In this document: positions 11,191 to 22,504 of the stretch, one piece after another
Position numbering within the stretch: the first letter of the stretch is position 1
Layout of the letters: the number at the start of each line of letters is the position of its first letter
From: Acanthococcus lagerstroemiae
Taxonomy: Eukaryota; Arthropoda; Insecta; Hemiptera; Eriococcidae
NCBI GenBank assembly: GCA_031841125.1
Contig: CM063114.1
Coordinates: forward strand, 30,883,266 to 30,947,265
DNA: 64,000 nt
Direction of reading: 5' to 3'
The notes under the pieces: model-generated
What the model was told of the DNA's origin: nothing
Seen by the model: only the letters and a program-made list of their open reading frames with translations
Databases searched by the model: none
Made by a program: the position numbers and the translations under genes

Positions 11191-13074
11191 TTACATCTTG
11201 GTAGCAGTGAAGACCTGAAACATTAGTTAGAACTTTCGCGAACGAATACGTGGATTTGTGAATTGCGTCCACTCCGACCGGTGCGGCGGCTTCAGCGATG
11301 ATGCAATTGTGACATACGATGATTGCCTCTGAATGTGCTTGTAGCTCTGCCTGGTGTATTCACGGTCTCGGTGATTTTTTATTTTATTTTGCGCATCACT
11401 GGCGAAGAACTGGCTGGCACGAACCTTGTAACCGGCTGAGTTGAAGTTTCGAAGCGGAACGTGCGTTATTGCCGTGTCTACCGCTGATGGTTATCTGGCC
11501 ATTTGACTGAAAAGTATTTCTTCGTGAGTATACAATAATGCTCACTGTTTGCCATTCGTGGCTGCCTGCATGTTCGGACTACCTGGCTGGTATACAGAAG
11601 GTCTTGAGTTCACTAGAAATATCGCCGAATCGAGCGAGCTCGAAAAGTAGTTCTTATAGCTTCTGGCTACTGGCCCCGGGCACGAAGCCGGCCGCACTAA
11701 ATTATTGCATCGGTTGGGAGAGGAGTGATTGACGGGCTGCAATAACTCTCTAAAATGCTGATACACTAATAGTGGAGATTCAATCGTGAAAAATATTGAA
11801 GGATTTTTTGACTACAATACTGCTGATCGACCTGTATCCGTAGGCCGTATCTGGAATTACCTCTGGGAGGGGCTGGATCAGAGAAAAGTGGGGGCAAATG
11901 TTATACGAAAAAGTAAAATACTTGACTTGTAATTTTAAACTGAAATTATGCTCAGGGCGTTAGGGCTATAGCCCCCATAGTCCTTTTGGTTGCATTGGTG
12001 CATGTGCCGCAAATATAAGCAAAAAAACTGTTCTTAACATCTGACAAATTCACCTCCTTTTGGTCTTCAGTTGTAAACGTACGTAGTAAATGCTTGATAC
12101 GAATTTGAATCAAAACTTCCTCGGCATTCTTTCTTATACGGACTGGCCGTCAAGCCACAACATAGGATATAATCTCCAAGCCTACCGAGCAAATTCACGT
12201 GAATATCTCGATGACGCCGGACTTGTCTGTGGTCCTGCTCTTCCGCGTGTTCCTAATTCGAAGATTAAACGAATGAAACTCGGATTATTATTGGCAATCA
12301 TTCCAGTTAGTTGAGCTGATAGATAGGAGCTTGCAACCAAAGCTCTCTGGATTTCGGGTTGGAGTCCTCGAAACTCCCTTCGCCTCGCCAGCTGGGCAAA
12401 CCTAATTCAAAACACGAGAAAACAAACATGTTTTTGGATGTATAAGTTGAGAGCGTGGGATGTTGTATCCACCTGTATAGCCGAGTGGCGGCGTATTCTG
12501 CATCGAGAGGTTAAATTCATTCATTTCCCTGGACGTGTAAAAGAACGAACTTAAACGTGTTCATTTAAATACTATATTTGCTCGTTATATTGCGTGTAGT
12601 GGAGTCTGCTCTCTGCTGTATCTTGAGATCGCGAGCACGCAGAAACACGAATATTTTCATATTAAAAGTTGAAAACAAGATTTAATGATAAGATACTCGT
12701 ATAGTTGGCCCTTTGTTTCCACTCGATTCAAATTGAAAGTTTCTGAAATGCGGGCTTCGTTGTTTAGTTAGCCATTCAATTGAATAAATAGCCCCTTCAA
12801 AGCGGGGAAAAATTGAAAATGCTCACCTTTACATAAACTCCTATAGATGATTATCGTGATTTAGAATTCAGCTATACGCTGTTTACTTTGCGGCAAATGC
12901 TTTAGAACTATTGCTGAAATGGTTTATATAGCATCCAGTACCCGTTCGGATGTAGAAGAGTATGGGGAGGAGGGAGGGAGAATCGACACCTGTTTTTTAT
13001 CGGCGAAAGAGATGTTGGAAAGAGGGGTAAAATTTATCGTAAAATTTTATAGCGAAGTTTAATAAAACCGAAAC
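11191..13074. other. Unassigned DNA
   Basis: No gene recognised. Small open frames on both strands at 11538-11766 overlap one another. At 12479-12520 the sequence TAGCCGAGTGGCGG fits a pol III box A and GAGGTTAAATTC is a weak box B, but no cloverleaf forms. Confidence 0.35.
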
Positions 13075-13483
13075 TTGGAACTTGCGTGCTTCAACGTGTG
13101 TGCTGTATGCCGTTTCTCGTCCAAGGTTCTACTCGATGTGCGTGTAGCAGGGATTGTATCGAATGTGGATTACCTTTCTCTTCAATTCTGGGTAATGGCC
13201 ATAGGGCTTATACTTGACACGTGGTGTATGCGACTTTTTCTGTTCAAGAATTTACTTGATATTCTGCGAGTGGCATTAAGCACCAAAAATGGATCACACC
13301 TTTCCAAAATCAAGAGTGATAACCTGAAAGCTCAACTGATGGATGCTATAGCAATTTCTTAAGAATTCATTTCGCATATCAGGTGAAGTACCGAATGTGG
13401 ATCACCTTTTTCGAATCCTGGGTAATGGCAACAGGACTTACAATATACGTGTGGTATATCCAATCGCTCATTTTTAGGGTCGG
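13075..13483 (+). repeat. Tandem array, left part (~95-140 bp degenerate units)
   Basis: Units are marked by CGAATGTGGATTACC (about 13158), AAAATGGATCACACC (about 13286) and CCGAATGTGGATCACC (about 13392). Each is followed by TTTTCRAATCCTGGGTAATGGC-like or GATGGATGCTATAGC blocks. The same unit reappears at 14700-15110, so one array is probably split by later insertions. The open frame 13075-13362 is made of these units and is not a gene. Confidence 0.65.
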
Positions 13484-13677
13484 CTACAAGTAGAGCACCT
13501 GGAAACCACCGAGTATTGGCATCCGCCATCTTGAGTCCCACCGCGCCCTTCGATGCCGAATCCGACTTCGTGGAGCTAGCGGAGCGTACCGGGTAGTCAA
13601 TTCGGCATCGACGGGCGCGATTGGACTAAAGATGGCGGATGTCCATACTAGGTTGTTTCTAGGTGCTCTACTACAAG
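13484..13677. mobile_element. 180 bp palindromic hairpin element (hAT-like)
   Basis: The element at 13491-13670 begins TAGAGCACCTGGAAACC and ends with its near-complement. The first ~72 bp of each arm pair with about nine mismatches and share the ATCCGCCATCTT and CGATGCCGAAT blocks. It is flanked by CTACAAG on both sides (13484-13490 and 13671-13677). The TAGAG terminus and a 7-8 bp duplication suggest a hAT-type foldback MITE. Its GC content is far above its surroundings. There is no coding capacity, and transcripts would fold into long double-stranded RNA. Confidence 0.85.
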
Positions 13678-13961
13678 TAGCTGAGCCAGCCTATTGCAGT
13701 CGCTTTTTCTTCTTGGAACTTTTTAGTCATTATGATCTGAGTCACAGATCAGTTCGTAGTGGTTTTTGGTAGTGTTGATTGATCCGAGTCACAGTTCAGT
13801 GCAAACTAGCGTTACTTCTAAAAAAACCAATTCAGTGGTTCAACTATCCATGGAAATTTTTTTTATTCGGGTATAATCAGATCGAATTATTTAACTTTTT
13901 CGGTTTTTTTTCTTCTTCTTCGCTTCAATTTGAGTATCGTATATGTTTCATTACCGATACT
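13678..13961. other. Unassigned spacer with short doubled phrase
   Basis: ATCTGAGTCACAGATCAGTT (about 13735) and ATCCGAGTCACAGTTCAGT (about 13784) form a short direct repeat. Nothing else was recognised. Confidence 0.4.
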
Positions 13962-14275
13962 AGCAATGAAATGAGCTAAGGAGGACCAAGTTTTTACCGG
14001 TAACATAACAAATTGATATCAGGTCGATAATTATGTATTAATTTACGTATGAAAATATAAATAAGTTCAGCCCTCACTAAGCCCAGAATAAACTTAATCA
14101 AAATGCACGAGTATTAACATAATATCGACTTCAGTTGAAACTCGTCTGAATAATTATTTATTAATTTTCATTGGGCATGTTGAGCACGTTAGGAATGAAA
14201 TGAGTTGAGGAAGACCCAGTTTTTACTGGTAACATAACAGATTGATATCAAGTCGATAATTATGTATGCACGTAT
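13962..14275 (+). repeat. Direct repeat pair, ~232 bp apart
   Basis: A ~78 bp block (AATGAAATGAG...TTTTTACCGGTAACATAACA...GGTCGATAATTATGTAT) at about 13964-14040 recurs at about 14196-14270. A (TG)n-like patch follows at 14275-14302. The spacer contains no second copy. This could be a local duplication or paired ends of one element. Confidence 0.6.
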
Positions 14276-14429
14276 GTGTGTGTGTAGGTGTATGTATATA
14301 TGTATTAATTTTCATATAAAACAAATGTATCGATTGTTCATGACTATCCAGAATCAAGAAGTGTGCCTTTTCGCCGACCTTCCTCGAGTAACGAGGTTAC
14401 TTGTTAAAAATCTGTCTGATATCTTACAT

Positions 14430-14692
14430 ATATCGTTGGTGGTGCGTTTGATACCTCGTACGTACAAAATACAATTTTTACTCATCACTTACACATACGA
14501 GGTATTTGGAGCCAGGTTTAGAAACCCACGCACATAGCAGGTGTTATATAGCGTCCTCTAGCGGACAATATTGTAACTAAGCACATAGGAATTTTATTCG
14601 ACGCATCCATCAGAGACGAATCCAACAATATCAATAAGTGATTCGGGCCAAGAATGTCACATACGAGGTATCAAACGCGCCACCGATGATAT
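14430..14692. mobile_element. MITE F (33 bp TIR)
   Basis: The left terminus starts ATATCGTTGGTGGTGCGTTT and continues through GATACCTCGTA. The right terminus is its reverse complement with a few changes. The 263 bp interior has no transposase. A further ATACGAGGTATTTGG near 14496 echoes the terminal motif. The element sits within the interrupted 120-130 bp tandem array. Confidence 0.75.
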
Positions 14693-15110
14693 GGCTAGGT
14701 GAAGTATCAAATGTGGATCACATGTTTCTAAAATTGTGAGTCATAGGCTCAACTGTTGGGTACTATAGCAGATTTTTTCTCAAGAATTCGCACAACATTT
14801 GATGCATGGCAAGTGTAATACCGAATGTGGATCACCCTTTTCAAGAGTCATGAGGGATATTCCGAAAGCTTGATTGATAGATGCTATAAACTGTTTTTTC
14901 TAGTATCTTTAAAAATTTAACTGATATTTTACATATAGGTATCAAGCGAAGTAGCTAATGTGAATCATACTTTTTGAGTGTTATGAGTGATGGCTCATTG
15001 CTTCAGTTGATGTGAACTATACAGTTTTTTTTTCTCGAGAATCTGCTCGATATTTTGAATATGGCAGAAGAAGGATCAGATGTGATCGCCTCTTAAAAAT
15101 CATGCATATT
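14693..15110 (+). repeat. Tandem array, right part (~120-125 bp units)
   Basis: Unit markers are ATCAAATGTGGATCAC (about 14707), ACCGAATGTGGATCACCC (about 14821), AGCTAATGTGAATCATAC (about 14952) and GATCAGATGTGATCGCC (about 15075). Each is followed by a GGTACTATAGC/GATGCTATAAAC-like block and TTTTCTCAAGAAT. Divergence between units is high, so the array is old. Confidence 0.65.
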
Positions 15111-15299
15111 TGTTGAAGGATTTTAGGACGCACGCGTGCTGCCAACATTTTGAAACAACATATAGAAAGATATCAAATTAAAAGTAATGGTTGGTCACTA
15201 AATTAAAATACTTAATTCATTTTTGGTTTTCGATCTAGCAGAGCTTGAGCTCCAGAATTTCACTTCTCGAAGAGATCTCTGCTTGAAAGATCGAAGTAC

Positions 15300-15565
15300 G
15301 AGTAATCGAAACTCGGTCTCATTGGGTAGCTTGATTTCGAATATTCTGTCCTACATTTTTGATTCGCCACGATTTCAATCTCTTCCTCCACCGAAATTTC
15401 ACACTTGGGTTGGGGTGAAATTACCTAGGTTCAGGAACATGAACAAAATGTCGAAATCAGCTTTTATTGAGTCGCTGATTTCAAATACTGCGTTAGACAT
15501 TAGATTCATCAGCAATTCATACTTTCAGAATCGGAAGTTTATCCTGGAGGGGTAGTAAAATCAAC
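15300..15565 (+). repeat. Dispersed module (TGATTTCGAATATT...) two units
   Basis: AGCTTGATTTCGAATATTCTG (about 15329) with TTTTTGATTCGCCACGATTTC, and TCGCTGATTTCAAATACTGC (about 15472) with TTAGATTCATC, are two copies of a ~150 bp module. Similar modules occur at about 25745-25910, 30840-31020 and 44770-45075. The open frame across it (15223-15555) is repeat-derived. Confidence 0.5.
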
Positions 15566-15614
15566 CTGGCCTCAGAAATTGGACAAAAAATCGAGATAGA
15601 GAATCTGAAATCTC

Positions 15615-15752
15615 TTATTTTAAATATTAATGTTTGGTGGAGCGTATGATGATGCACACATGTCAGAGTGACTCCCCGGGCACCGCACCCCTGGCCCTGG
15701 AATCTGCCTTTCAAGTATCACGTCTATGACCAGAGACGTTATTTCAAATATT
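15615..15752 (-). mobile_element. SINE-C copy 3 with TSD (unit 15629-15738)
   Basis: The unit carries GTTTGGTGGAGCGTATG, GATGCACACATG, CACCGCACCCCTGGCCCTGG and TTTCAAGTATCACGTC. Flanks are TTATTTTAAATATT (15615-15628) and TTATTTCAAATATT (15739-15752), a 14 bp duplication with one mismatch. This is good evidence that the ~110 bp unit moves by itself. Its CCCTGGAATCTGCCTTTC core is also found in SINE-A. Confidence 0.75.
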
Positions 15753-16604
15753 GCATTTAGCTTTACACACAGCCCTTTATCCCCCCCCCCCAACAAAAAA
15801 AGCAAACCAGTCCATCTGAAGATCTTACCAGACGTTCGAAAACTAAGAAGAACAATGCGTGATCGATTCGTGTATGAAAGTTTATTTCAGTTATGACCAG
15901 AAATCGTCAAGGAGGTCTTGGAGGCTTCAGTCAAGTTTTGAAATATGTGGTGTGTGGTGCTATTGAGGAAGGGGGTCAGAGTGTCGATGAAAAACCTTAC
16001 CTTGCTTCGACTTATTGAGCAAAGACTAAAAGAACTTCAGACACCGAACAGAACCAGAGCACAATTACCCATAAGATTTCTTGTGAGTAGATGTAAAATA
16101 TCTGAAAGTTCACTTTGATTTATAATAATTCAACTTTCTGGTCAATAACTTTCAACATTTCAGCATGTGTGCCTAATTTTTCTGGACTTGCGTTTCGTAT
16201 TCTAATATCGTGTCAGGTTTTATCTAGATCATTGAACTTTTGGTGTGACCTTATTCTGGAATCATGTGTAGTTTGTATTCTGGCATTTGGCGAGGGTCTG
16301 TAAGTTTGCTGCCGAGAGTTACCCCTTTTCCACTTCATATACTACTTCTGCCGGGGTAGCTAAGTCACTGAAGGGTCGCTGACATTTTATAGAATAATTT
16401 CATTTAACTTATTGACTTATGTGTCGAATTTGCATATGTAAGTCGTTATTTTCCATAAACAAGGTTCCACAACCAAAAGCAAATTGTCAATAACAAATCC
16501 CTTCCGCTCTTCTCAAGAAAGATTTCAAATACTTTCGATGGAAGAGCAGTAACCCTGGATAAAAAGTCGAATTACCACTGCTGGATTCTAAAACCAGAAT
16601 ACTA
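15753..16604. other. Unassigned DNA with a poly-C tract
   Basis: An 11-base C run at 15781-15791. No gene recognised. Confidence 0.4.
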
Positions 16605-16808
16605 ATTGAAAGGGGCCTGCTGGAAAAAGGGCCTTCTGCGAAAATGATAGCTTTGAGAAAAGCACGTTCAAAGTTTTTGTGCGTAGTGCAAAATTGTAGA
16701 GAGGTAGCTATGAATATCGGATAATCAGGCTATGACGGATTCCATGAGCTGTTTTCCGGCAAAAGGGCCTTTGTAAAGACAAGCCCCTTTTCCAGCAGGC
16801 CTTTCAAT
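16605..16808. mobile_element. MITE G (TA-flanked, ATTGAAAGG ends)
   Basis: The left end ATTGAAAGGGGCCTGCTGG pairs with the right end, which reads inward ATTGAAAGGCCTGCTGGAAA. TA lies immediately outside both ends (16603-16604, 16809-16810), as in Tc1/mariner-type insertion. The interior repeats AAAGGGCCTT near both ends. It shares the terminal ATTGARR with MITEs I and J. Confidence 0.75.
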
Positions 16809-17008
16809 TATGCGGGCATAAGTCAACGTCCCTGAAAGGCGATCGCCTTAAAACTTAGTGACTTCAGTAAAAATACACTTGTCGTTATCGGTTGAAAATC
16901 AATACCCCAAAAAAGCTAGCCATAAGAATTCAAAGAATCGTGATCGTTAGTGCCTAGTGCAAGATCATTGACTTCAGTGTTCAAGTTCAATGAACAGACT
17001 TTCTATAA
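16809..17008. other. Unassigned spacer
   Basis: No feature recognised. Confidence 0.4.
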
Positions 17009-17276
17009 CAGGGTATCTGCCGGGCCAATAAGTCCAATAAAAGTACAATATTTGAAAAATGGTCCAATAAGTCTAATAAAAGTTCAATAATTTTAATATA
17101 GGTTCAATGAAAATAGGAAAATGAATAATAATAATGTAGTGTTGTCGAAAACTCAACTTCGATCGGTATGTGTCTCGCAAACTCAATTTTCGCCCATGTA
17201 AAAAGCCCGAAAAGAGTCCAATGAAAGTCCAATAAAAGTCCAATATTTTTAATTTTCAAATTTGTTAGACACCCTT
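17009..17276. mobile_element. CAGGGTG-type element 1 (CCAATAA words)
   Basis: The ends read CAGGGTATCTGC and, inward from the right, AGGGTGTCTAAC. The interior is built from reiterated GTCCAATAAAA and GTTCAATAA words near both termini, with AATAATAATAATGTAGTG in the middle. It aligns along its length with 22842-23107. There is no transposase. CAGGG termini and subterminal repeats suggest a hAT-like MITE, but no 8 bp TSD is seen. Confidence 0.75.
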
Positions 17277-18535
17277 TGTAACTAGTCTCTGGTGATCCCC
17301 CCTATATTTTCTCTCACTCGTCTTTCAGGCCTAGTCATAAGGATTTTGAAAGTGTTTTCGATGCCCTTATTGTATCTTTGTGAAAATAATTAGCGTGCAT
17401 GTTATTGTAGAAAATGGTTAGTTATCCATTCCTCAATCCAGCGAATGATCAAAAAATGATAATTCAAATAGAGTTCGACTATTTTGCCAGCTTATGAACA
17501 CTGGACAACTTTTCGACAGAATCAGGCAAGGGAACCTAATTCTGTGTATTTTAAATCCTGAGTATTTCATTCCCCTCATCTTTAGTTTTGGAGATACGAA
17601 AAACTCGGTTCAGTGGTTGTACATCCTCAAGCACGTACTCGGAAAGTGTGAAGGTGTTTTTAACCCAAGTCCAATTTTGGATTGAAGATAACTAAGAGCT
17701 GGTTCAGTTTTGTTAGTGGAAAGGCCACAATTTCGTTGATTTCTCTCACCGCAATGGCCAAATTATCTGTATATTAATCCGATCATTACTGTCGAAACTC
17801 TCAACGTATGGAACATCAATATCTCAACATGTGCGGTGAACACACGGTATTGCTTCGCGATGGATTTCCCAAGAATAAAGCATCGAACTGTTTTCAATAC
17901 TGATATTTTTCTCAACCCTATTCACGTCAGTTTTCCTTCTGCTTCACAAAGATGCACATTAATAATATATTTTCCGGGATGAAAGCACAAAAAACAGACT
18001 ACTGAGAGGGGGAAAAAAAGTAAATTGCGTACGGACTCTGCATCACATACCCACCCCGTTATATCTGGTGTGTACGAGTATCAGATGGCAGATATTTTCA
18101 CAGCCCCAATTAGGCTTCCGTGACAGAGTTCCGATATTGTTCGGAAAACTTCTCAGACAATGACAAGCTAATTGACACGTCAAAAACACGCGAATCTACT
18201 CGGCGAATATCGCAGCATATCGTGTTCTGGACAACACGTGCGATATTCTCTCTGGAATTTCGTTGTGAAGATATATCGGACTCCGTATAGCTCTTACTAT
18301 CATATTTTTGTGATCAATAATTCAATTGAACTTCTAGCGACACGTAAACGTGACCTCAGGTCGGTCAGTAACATCATCTATCGTACTTATACATGATTAA
18401 GTACCTCCCTTCCTGGAATGAAGCAAGTCAGTTGAAACCAAGCGTTTCTTGTGTGAAAGGGATCAATGGCCTGACTTTAAATATTCAGCAAAATTGGCAC
18501 TTTGATCTCAATTTTTCATCTTCTAATTTCACCGA
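17277..18535. other. Unassigned DNA
   Basis: No recognisable gene or repeat. Open frames at 17494-17685 and 18172-18396 lack family resemblance. Confidence 0.4.
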
Positions 18536-18785
18536 GCTAAAAATGATTAAAATTCTTAATTAGTCGGATCTGTGAATAAATTTTTTAATAAATAAATAAA
18601 ATTTTACTTAGACTGTAAATCATGAAACTATTAACTAAAAAAAATATCAAATAAAATCATCAACTATAAAATATTAAATAAAGATATTAATTGCATAAAT
18701 ATTAAACAAAAAGAATAACAATATAAAATAATAACGTGAATTGTAAGGTATTTTTTTAAACCGAGTTATTAAAAAATAATCACCT
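18536..18785. repeat. AT-rich word repeat
   Basis: Nearly all A/T, with reiterations of AAATAAAAT, ATTAAATAAA and ATATTAA. Non-coding. Confidence 0.5.
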
Positions 18786-18971
18786 GTTAGTCTGAACTCA
18801 ACTGCCGAAGAGAGAGGAGAGGCAGGGTGAACTTTTGTGGACGTTTCAGGAAGAAGATAACTTACAGCACTAATTTTCTGTTTTCATATTTTTCTTTGTT
18901 TTTTTTTTTGGGGGGGGGGGGTAGCCACGTCATGTACAGCCTATTAGCTAGAGACGTGGAGACCGTCTGAG
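18786..18971. other. Spacer with T9-G12 run
   Basis: A T stretch ending at 18909 passes directly into 12 G at 18910-18921. Confidence 0.5.
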
Positions 18972-19190
18972 CTACATTTTGGAGTAGAGGTTTGGGACTT
19001 TTAGGAATGATATGAGTTTAAGGTTTTGCGTGTGGTTGTCGGAGGGCAGGGATTCTAGTGTTGAGTTTGGGATATGTGTGTTCCACTGAGATTGGAATTT
19101 TGGGCATTGGGTAATTACGTGCTTAGTAGAGGTAGGAGTATTACATGTGTCGCAGGTTGGTTGATATAGCACACATGTATTTAAATGCAT
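18972..19190 (-). pseudogene. Jockey-like LINE C-terminus fragment
   Basis: The 72-residue minus frame contains CDTCNTPTSTKHVITQCPKF, the Cys/His pattern (CxxC...H...C) found after the RT in Jockey-group elements. It ends LKLISFLKVPNLYSK, typical of the ORF2 terminus. Only this last ~220 bp is present, so it is a strongly 5'-truncated insertion. No poly-A is obvious past the stop on the left side. Confidence 0.75.
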
Positions 19191-19645
19191 AATATTTATT
19201 TGTTTACAAAATTTTAATCATCGGATAGGTTATGAAAGAATGCCGAATTGCAATGAAAGTTATATGAATGAGTGAGTACCGCTGGAAATACAACTTCACT
19301 AAATTTCAATGAAATTGATCGTTATGGAGGAAAGGGAGGGGAGGCTAAACTTTTCAGTCGGCCTTACCTCGCACACGGTGTATCGTAATATGTTTATCGA
19401 AAAATGTGTGAAAATTATTTTTTTAAACTACTAATTACCACTGATTAGTTTTGTTCAGTTTTTATGTATGAGATTTTGGAGGGAACATATAAGGAAGTTC
19501 GAAGTTTTGCGGAAGAAATGTCCAGCAGACTAAGCCTAAACGTCAGGTTGTTTTACGACCCTTCTTATCTGCTACAACAATTTGCATAAGATATTCATAT
19601 TTAGTGCAGTTTATTATGTTCTTCTGACAAGAGGAGTGCGAGAGG
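19191..19645. other. Unassigned DNA
   Basis: No feature recognised. Confidence 0.4.
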
Positions 19646-19895
19646 CTGTACCTCCGAACCAGAAGAAAGCAAGTCCATCTAACGTAATTTTCGGGGAAAA
19701 ACAAGTTTTTTGCCTCTTTCTGGCATTGTGTACAATGGACTTGTTTGTTTTTGACTGTTGTTATTTTCCCTTAACGGGATGTTTAGAAGAAAATTTCCTG
19801 TGTACATTCTACAGCACTACTTGCTAGGGTAATTTATGCCCGAAGCTAAAAAATTGCCAAAAGGGGACTTGCCTTCTTCTGGTTCTGAGGTACAG
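19646..19895. mobile_element. MITE H (31 bp TIR)
   Basis: Left end CTGTACCTCCGAACCAGAAG; right end, read inward, CTGTACCTCAGAACCAGAAG, with the match continuing through GCAAGTCC. The unit is 250 bp. The open frame 19582-19827 crosses the left end and is not a gene. TSD not resolved. Confidence 0.8.
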
Positions 19896-19919
19896 CGATT
19901 TTGTTCACGTAAGTAAAGG

Positions 19920-20640
19920 AATTTTTAGAAATTTCATTAACAATACATAAGTAGTAAAATACTCTGTGAATAAACAGGAAGCAGGTTATGTATCAAAAAT
20001 AACCGATTAATCAAAAATAAATGACTATTAAACATAATTAAAACATTTGTATTCCATTAAACAAAAACATCAGTTAATCAAAAACAATTTAAATTTACTA
20101 AAATTAATCGAAATAACTTGATCACAAATAATCGATAGTAAAAAATGATTTAATTAAAAACTACCAAAATTCTAATTAATTAACTAAAAGAAATCGATTA
20201 ATTAGAAATAAGTGATTTTAATCAAAAATAATCTACTCTTTAAAAATTAATATATTACTTAAAATTAAATAGTCACAAAATAATGATAAAAATTGATTAA
20301 TAATTAATCATCAATTATAATTAATTGACAAAAAATAAACAACAATTGAAAAAATTGATTAATTTAAAATGATTAAATAATTAAAAATAATCAGTCAAAA
20401 AACTGATGCATTAAAAATAATAAATTAATTAAAAATTAATTCATAAATCAAAAACAAAAAATAATCAGAAATAATCAATAATTAAAAATATTTATGAATT
20501 AAGAATATTACTACATAGTTATAATTAATTGAAAAAAAAATCGACCAATTAAAAATAACTGAGTCGTCAGAAACGAACTTTCAAACAAAAATTGACTAAT
20601 TAATCGAAAATAACTGGTTGAATAAAAGTAAAGGAATATT
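19920..20640. repeat. TTAATCAAAAATAA word repeat
   Basis: About 700 bp of loosely periodic words: ATTAATCAAAAATAA, AATTAATTAAAA, AATCGATTA. It has very low GC, no long open frame and no sharp unit length. Reverse-complement forms of the same words occur at 29285-29400. It may be a decayed minisatellite or the interior of a word-echo element whose ends are lost. Confidence 0.55.
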
Positions 20641-20970
20641 CAGTTTATGAAATTTCTTTTTTGGGTCCAAGAGGCAATCCTGAAAGGGTAACTCAGAATA
20701 TATCAAAACTGAATTGCTCTTATCGAACCTAACAAAGATGCTGTAAAAAGAAACAAGGACTGATGAAGGAAAACAAAATAAAAAGCTTGCTAATTTATCA
20801 AAAGTAATACATTCATTTTAAAAATTCAGTTTTTCGAACGTCTGAGTGCTGAGATAGAGTTTTTCATAATCTTCATATGACTACTTCATTTGTTGAAAAA
20901 CTAGGCGGATCCAAGAGGCAATCCTGGGATGGATAATTCGGAGTGAACCAAAATTGAATTGTTAATCCCT
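20641..20970 (+). repeat. Direct repeat pair around AAGAGGCAATCCTG
   Basis: GGTCCAAGAGGCAATCCTG (about 20664) and GGATCCAAGAGGCAATCCTG (about 20907) each continue into GGTAACTC/GGATAATTC and AAAACTGAATTG/AAAATTGAATTG. The spacing is about 243 bp. Confidence 0.55.
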
Positions 20971-21419
20971 CCCCTCTAGCAAAAATTCTGTGAAAATTTC
21001 AAAAACAGAAGAATACAAAATATAATAACTATGTAGAAAGATAATGAAAGGCAGAAAGGTAATAGAGAAAGAAGAAGAGAAGAAAACATCAGGAATGCCG
21101 AAAATGAAAATGAAAATGCGTTAAAGGAAAAAAATGTAGAAAACAATTAGAAAAAAACGGAAGGTAGAAAAGGTACGAAACACTGAAAATTAAGAGGATG
21201 TCAAGAATTCTCTAAATGGCTTATCAAAAACTGTGATAATAAAAGAACTGAAAAATTTCACATGAAAAAGAATGACATAAGTAGTACACCAGAACGACAA
21301 ATATTGAATATGAAACCTAAAATTGTGATTCATTTTATCAGGGGTGCTCCGAAATGGCCAGAGAGGCGCGAGGCCTTCCTGATGTTGAAAATTAAAATGC
21401 CTTCCAAAAAGCGTCATTA
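20971..21419. other. Unassigned, purine-rich
   Basis: A-rich and GAA-rich DNA at 21040-21180. No gene recognised. Confidence 0.35.
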
Positions 21420-22300
21420 AATCCTTTTATTATTAGATTCACCTGTGAGACAGTTCTTAAAGCATTTTAAACTTTCATCACATGCTATTTTAATTTTTTC
21501 TCTGGGGAAAGTAGGCACCGTCTTTCAGACTTATTATTCGTCAAGACTCTTTAAAGCCCTTCTGAATATTCCTTTGTATGATCCTTTCAAACCTAATTAG
21601 AATTTTTTAATTAAACTTTTTGAAACTCTTCTATAGTTATTCTACACTCCTGTGACTGGTATAAAATTCTGAGACGCCCGCCTGTATGTCTGTTTGAGCT
21701 TCAAAACCCGACCAGGGCGTATAGCTATAGGAGAGGAAGCTTTCCACCCGCTACTAAAAATTTTGGGCCAGAATTAGCAACATGACCAGGGTCGGTTGAC
21801 AAAATTAAAAAGCGAGTTTTTTATTTATTTATTTGTTCTCTTTTTGATTGAAATGTTAGTATGCTATTTACTAAAGGTGATTCGTTGACATTTTTCAGTC
21901 CCCCCTTCTCCCCCCAAATATGTCGTTACATTCCTACTTAAAAACAGGTAAGATAATGAAAACTTTTCAATACTTATTTAGTTGTTTATGACTTCCAGCT
22001 TTTTTTAGTAGTCTTTAAGGCTATTTTAGGGCTCATAGGACACTCGCTTACTGTTCAGACTTCAGAATTCCTTAAAAACCTCTCTAGAACACTTTGAAAC
22101 AGTATTAAAACTTTTTGAAGTTGATCTAGACCCTTCTGAGATTCTTGTAGACTTATTTAAGGCCTTACAAACCTATTTAGGATTTGTTAAAATTTTTCAG
22201 TACTTGATCAAGACTCTTTAATATTCTCCCAAATTGCTCAAGACTCATTGAGAATCTTTCAGATTTATTTTGAAATCTTTTAAAACTAATGCTAAATTCA
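21420..22300. repeat. Degenerate CTTTAAGACTC-type word repeat
   Basis: Phrases such as AAGACTCTTTAAAGCCCTTC (21543-), CTTTTTGAAACTCTTC (21617-), CTCTAGAACACTTTGAAAC (22083-) and CTCAAGACTCATTGAGAATC (22229-) recur at roughly 20-30 bp intervals, broken by unrelated DNA at about 21660-22040. The complement of the same words fills 40990-41350. Confidence 0.5.
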
Positions 22301-22504
22301 GGCAACGCTCTTCTCAGAAAAATTGTTACTGTATACGATTTTCTCCATATTTTTAGTAATAGGTGAAAGCAATTTGAAGAAATCAATTTCAAGGATTTGA
22401 ATTAAAAATTGAAAGAGGTAGTGGAGAGAGGAAGGTTTTCAGAGTATTATTTGTACCTTCTTCTCCTCCTCGAGCCCACCTGATTTTGAAGATGAATTTC
22501 TTTG
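22301..22504. other. Unassigned spacer
   Basis: No feature recognised. Confidence 0.4.

Noticed and set aside
12479..12520. tRNA gene suggested by TAGCCGAGTGG
   Set aside because: Box A fits but box B is weak and no cloverleaf can be drawn.
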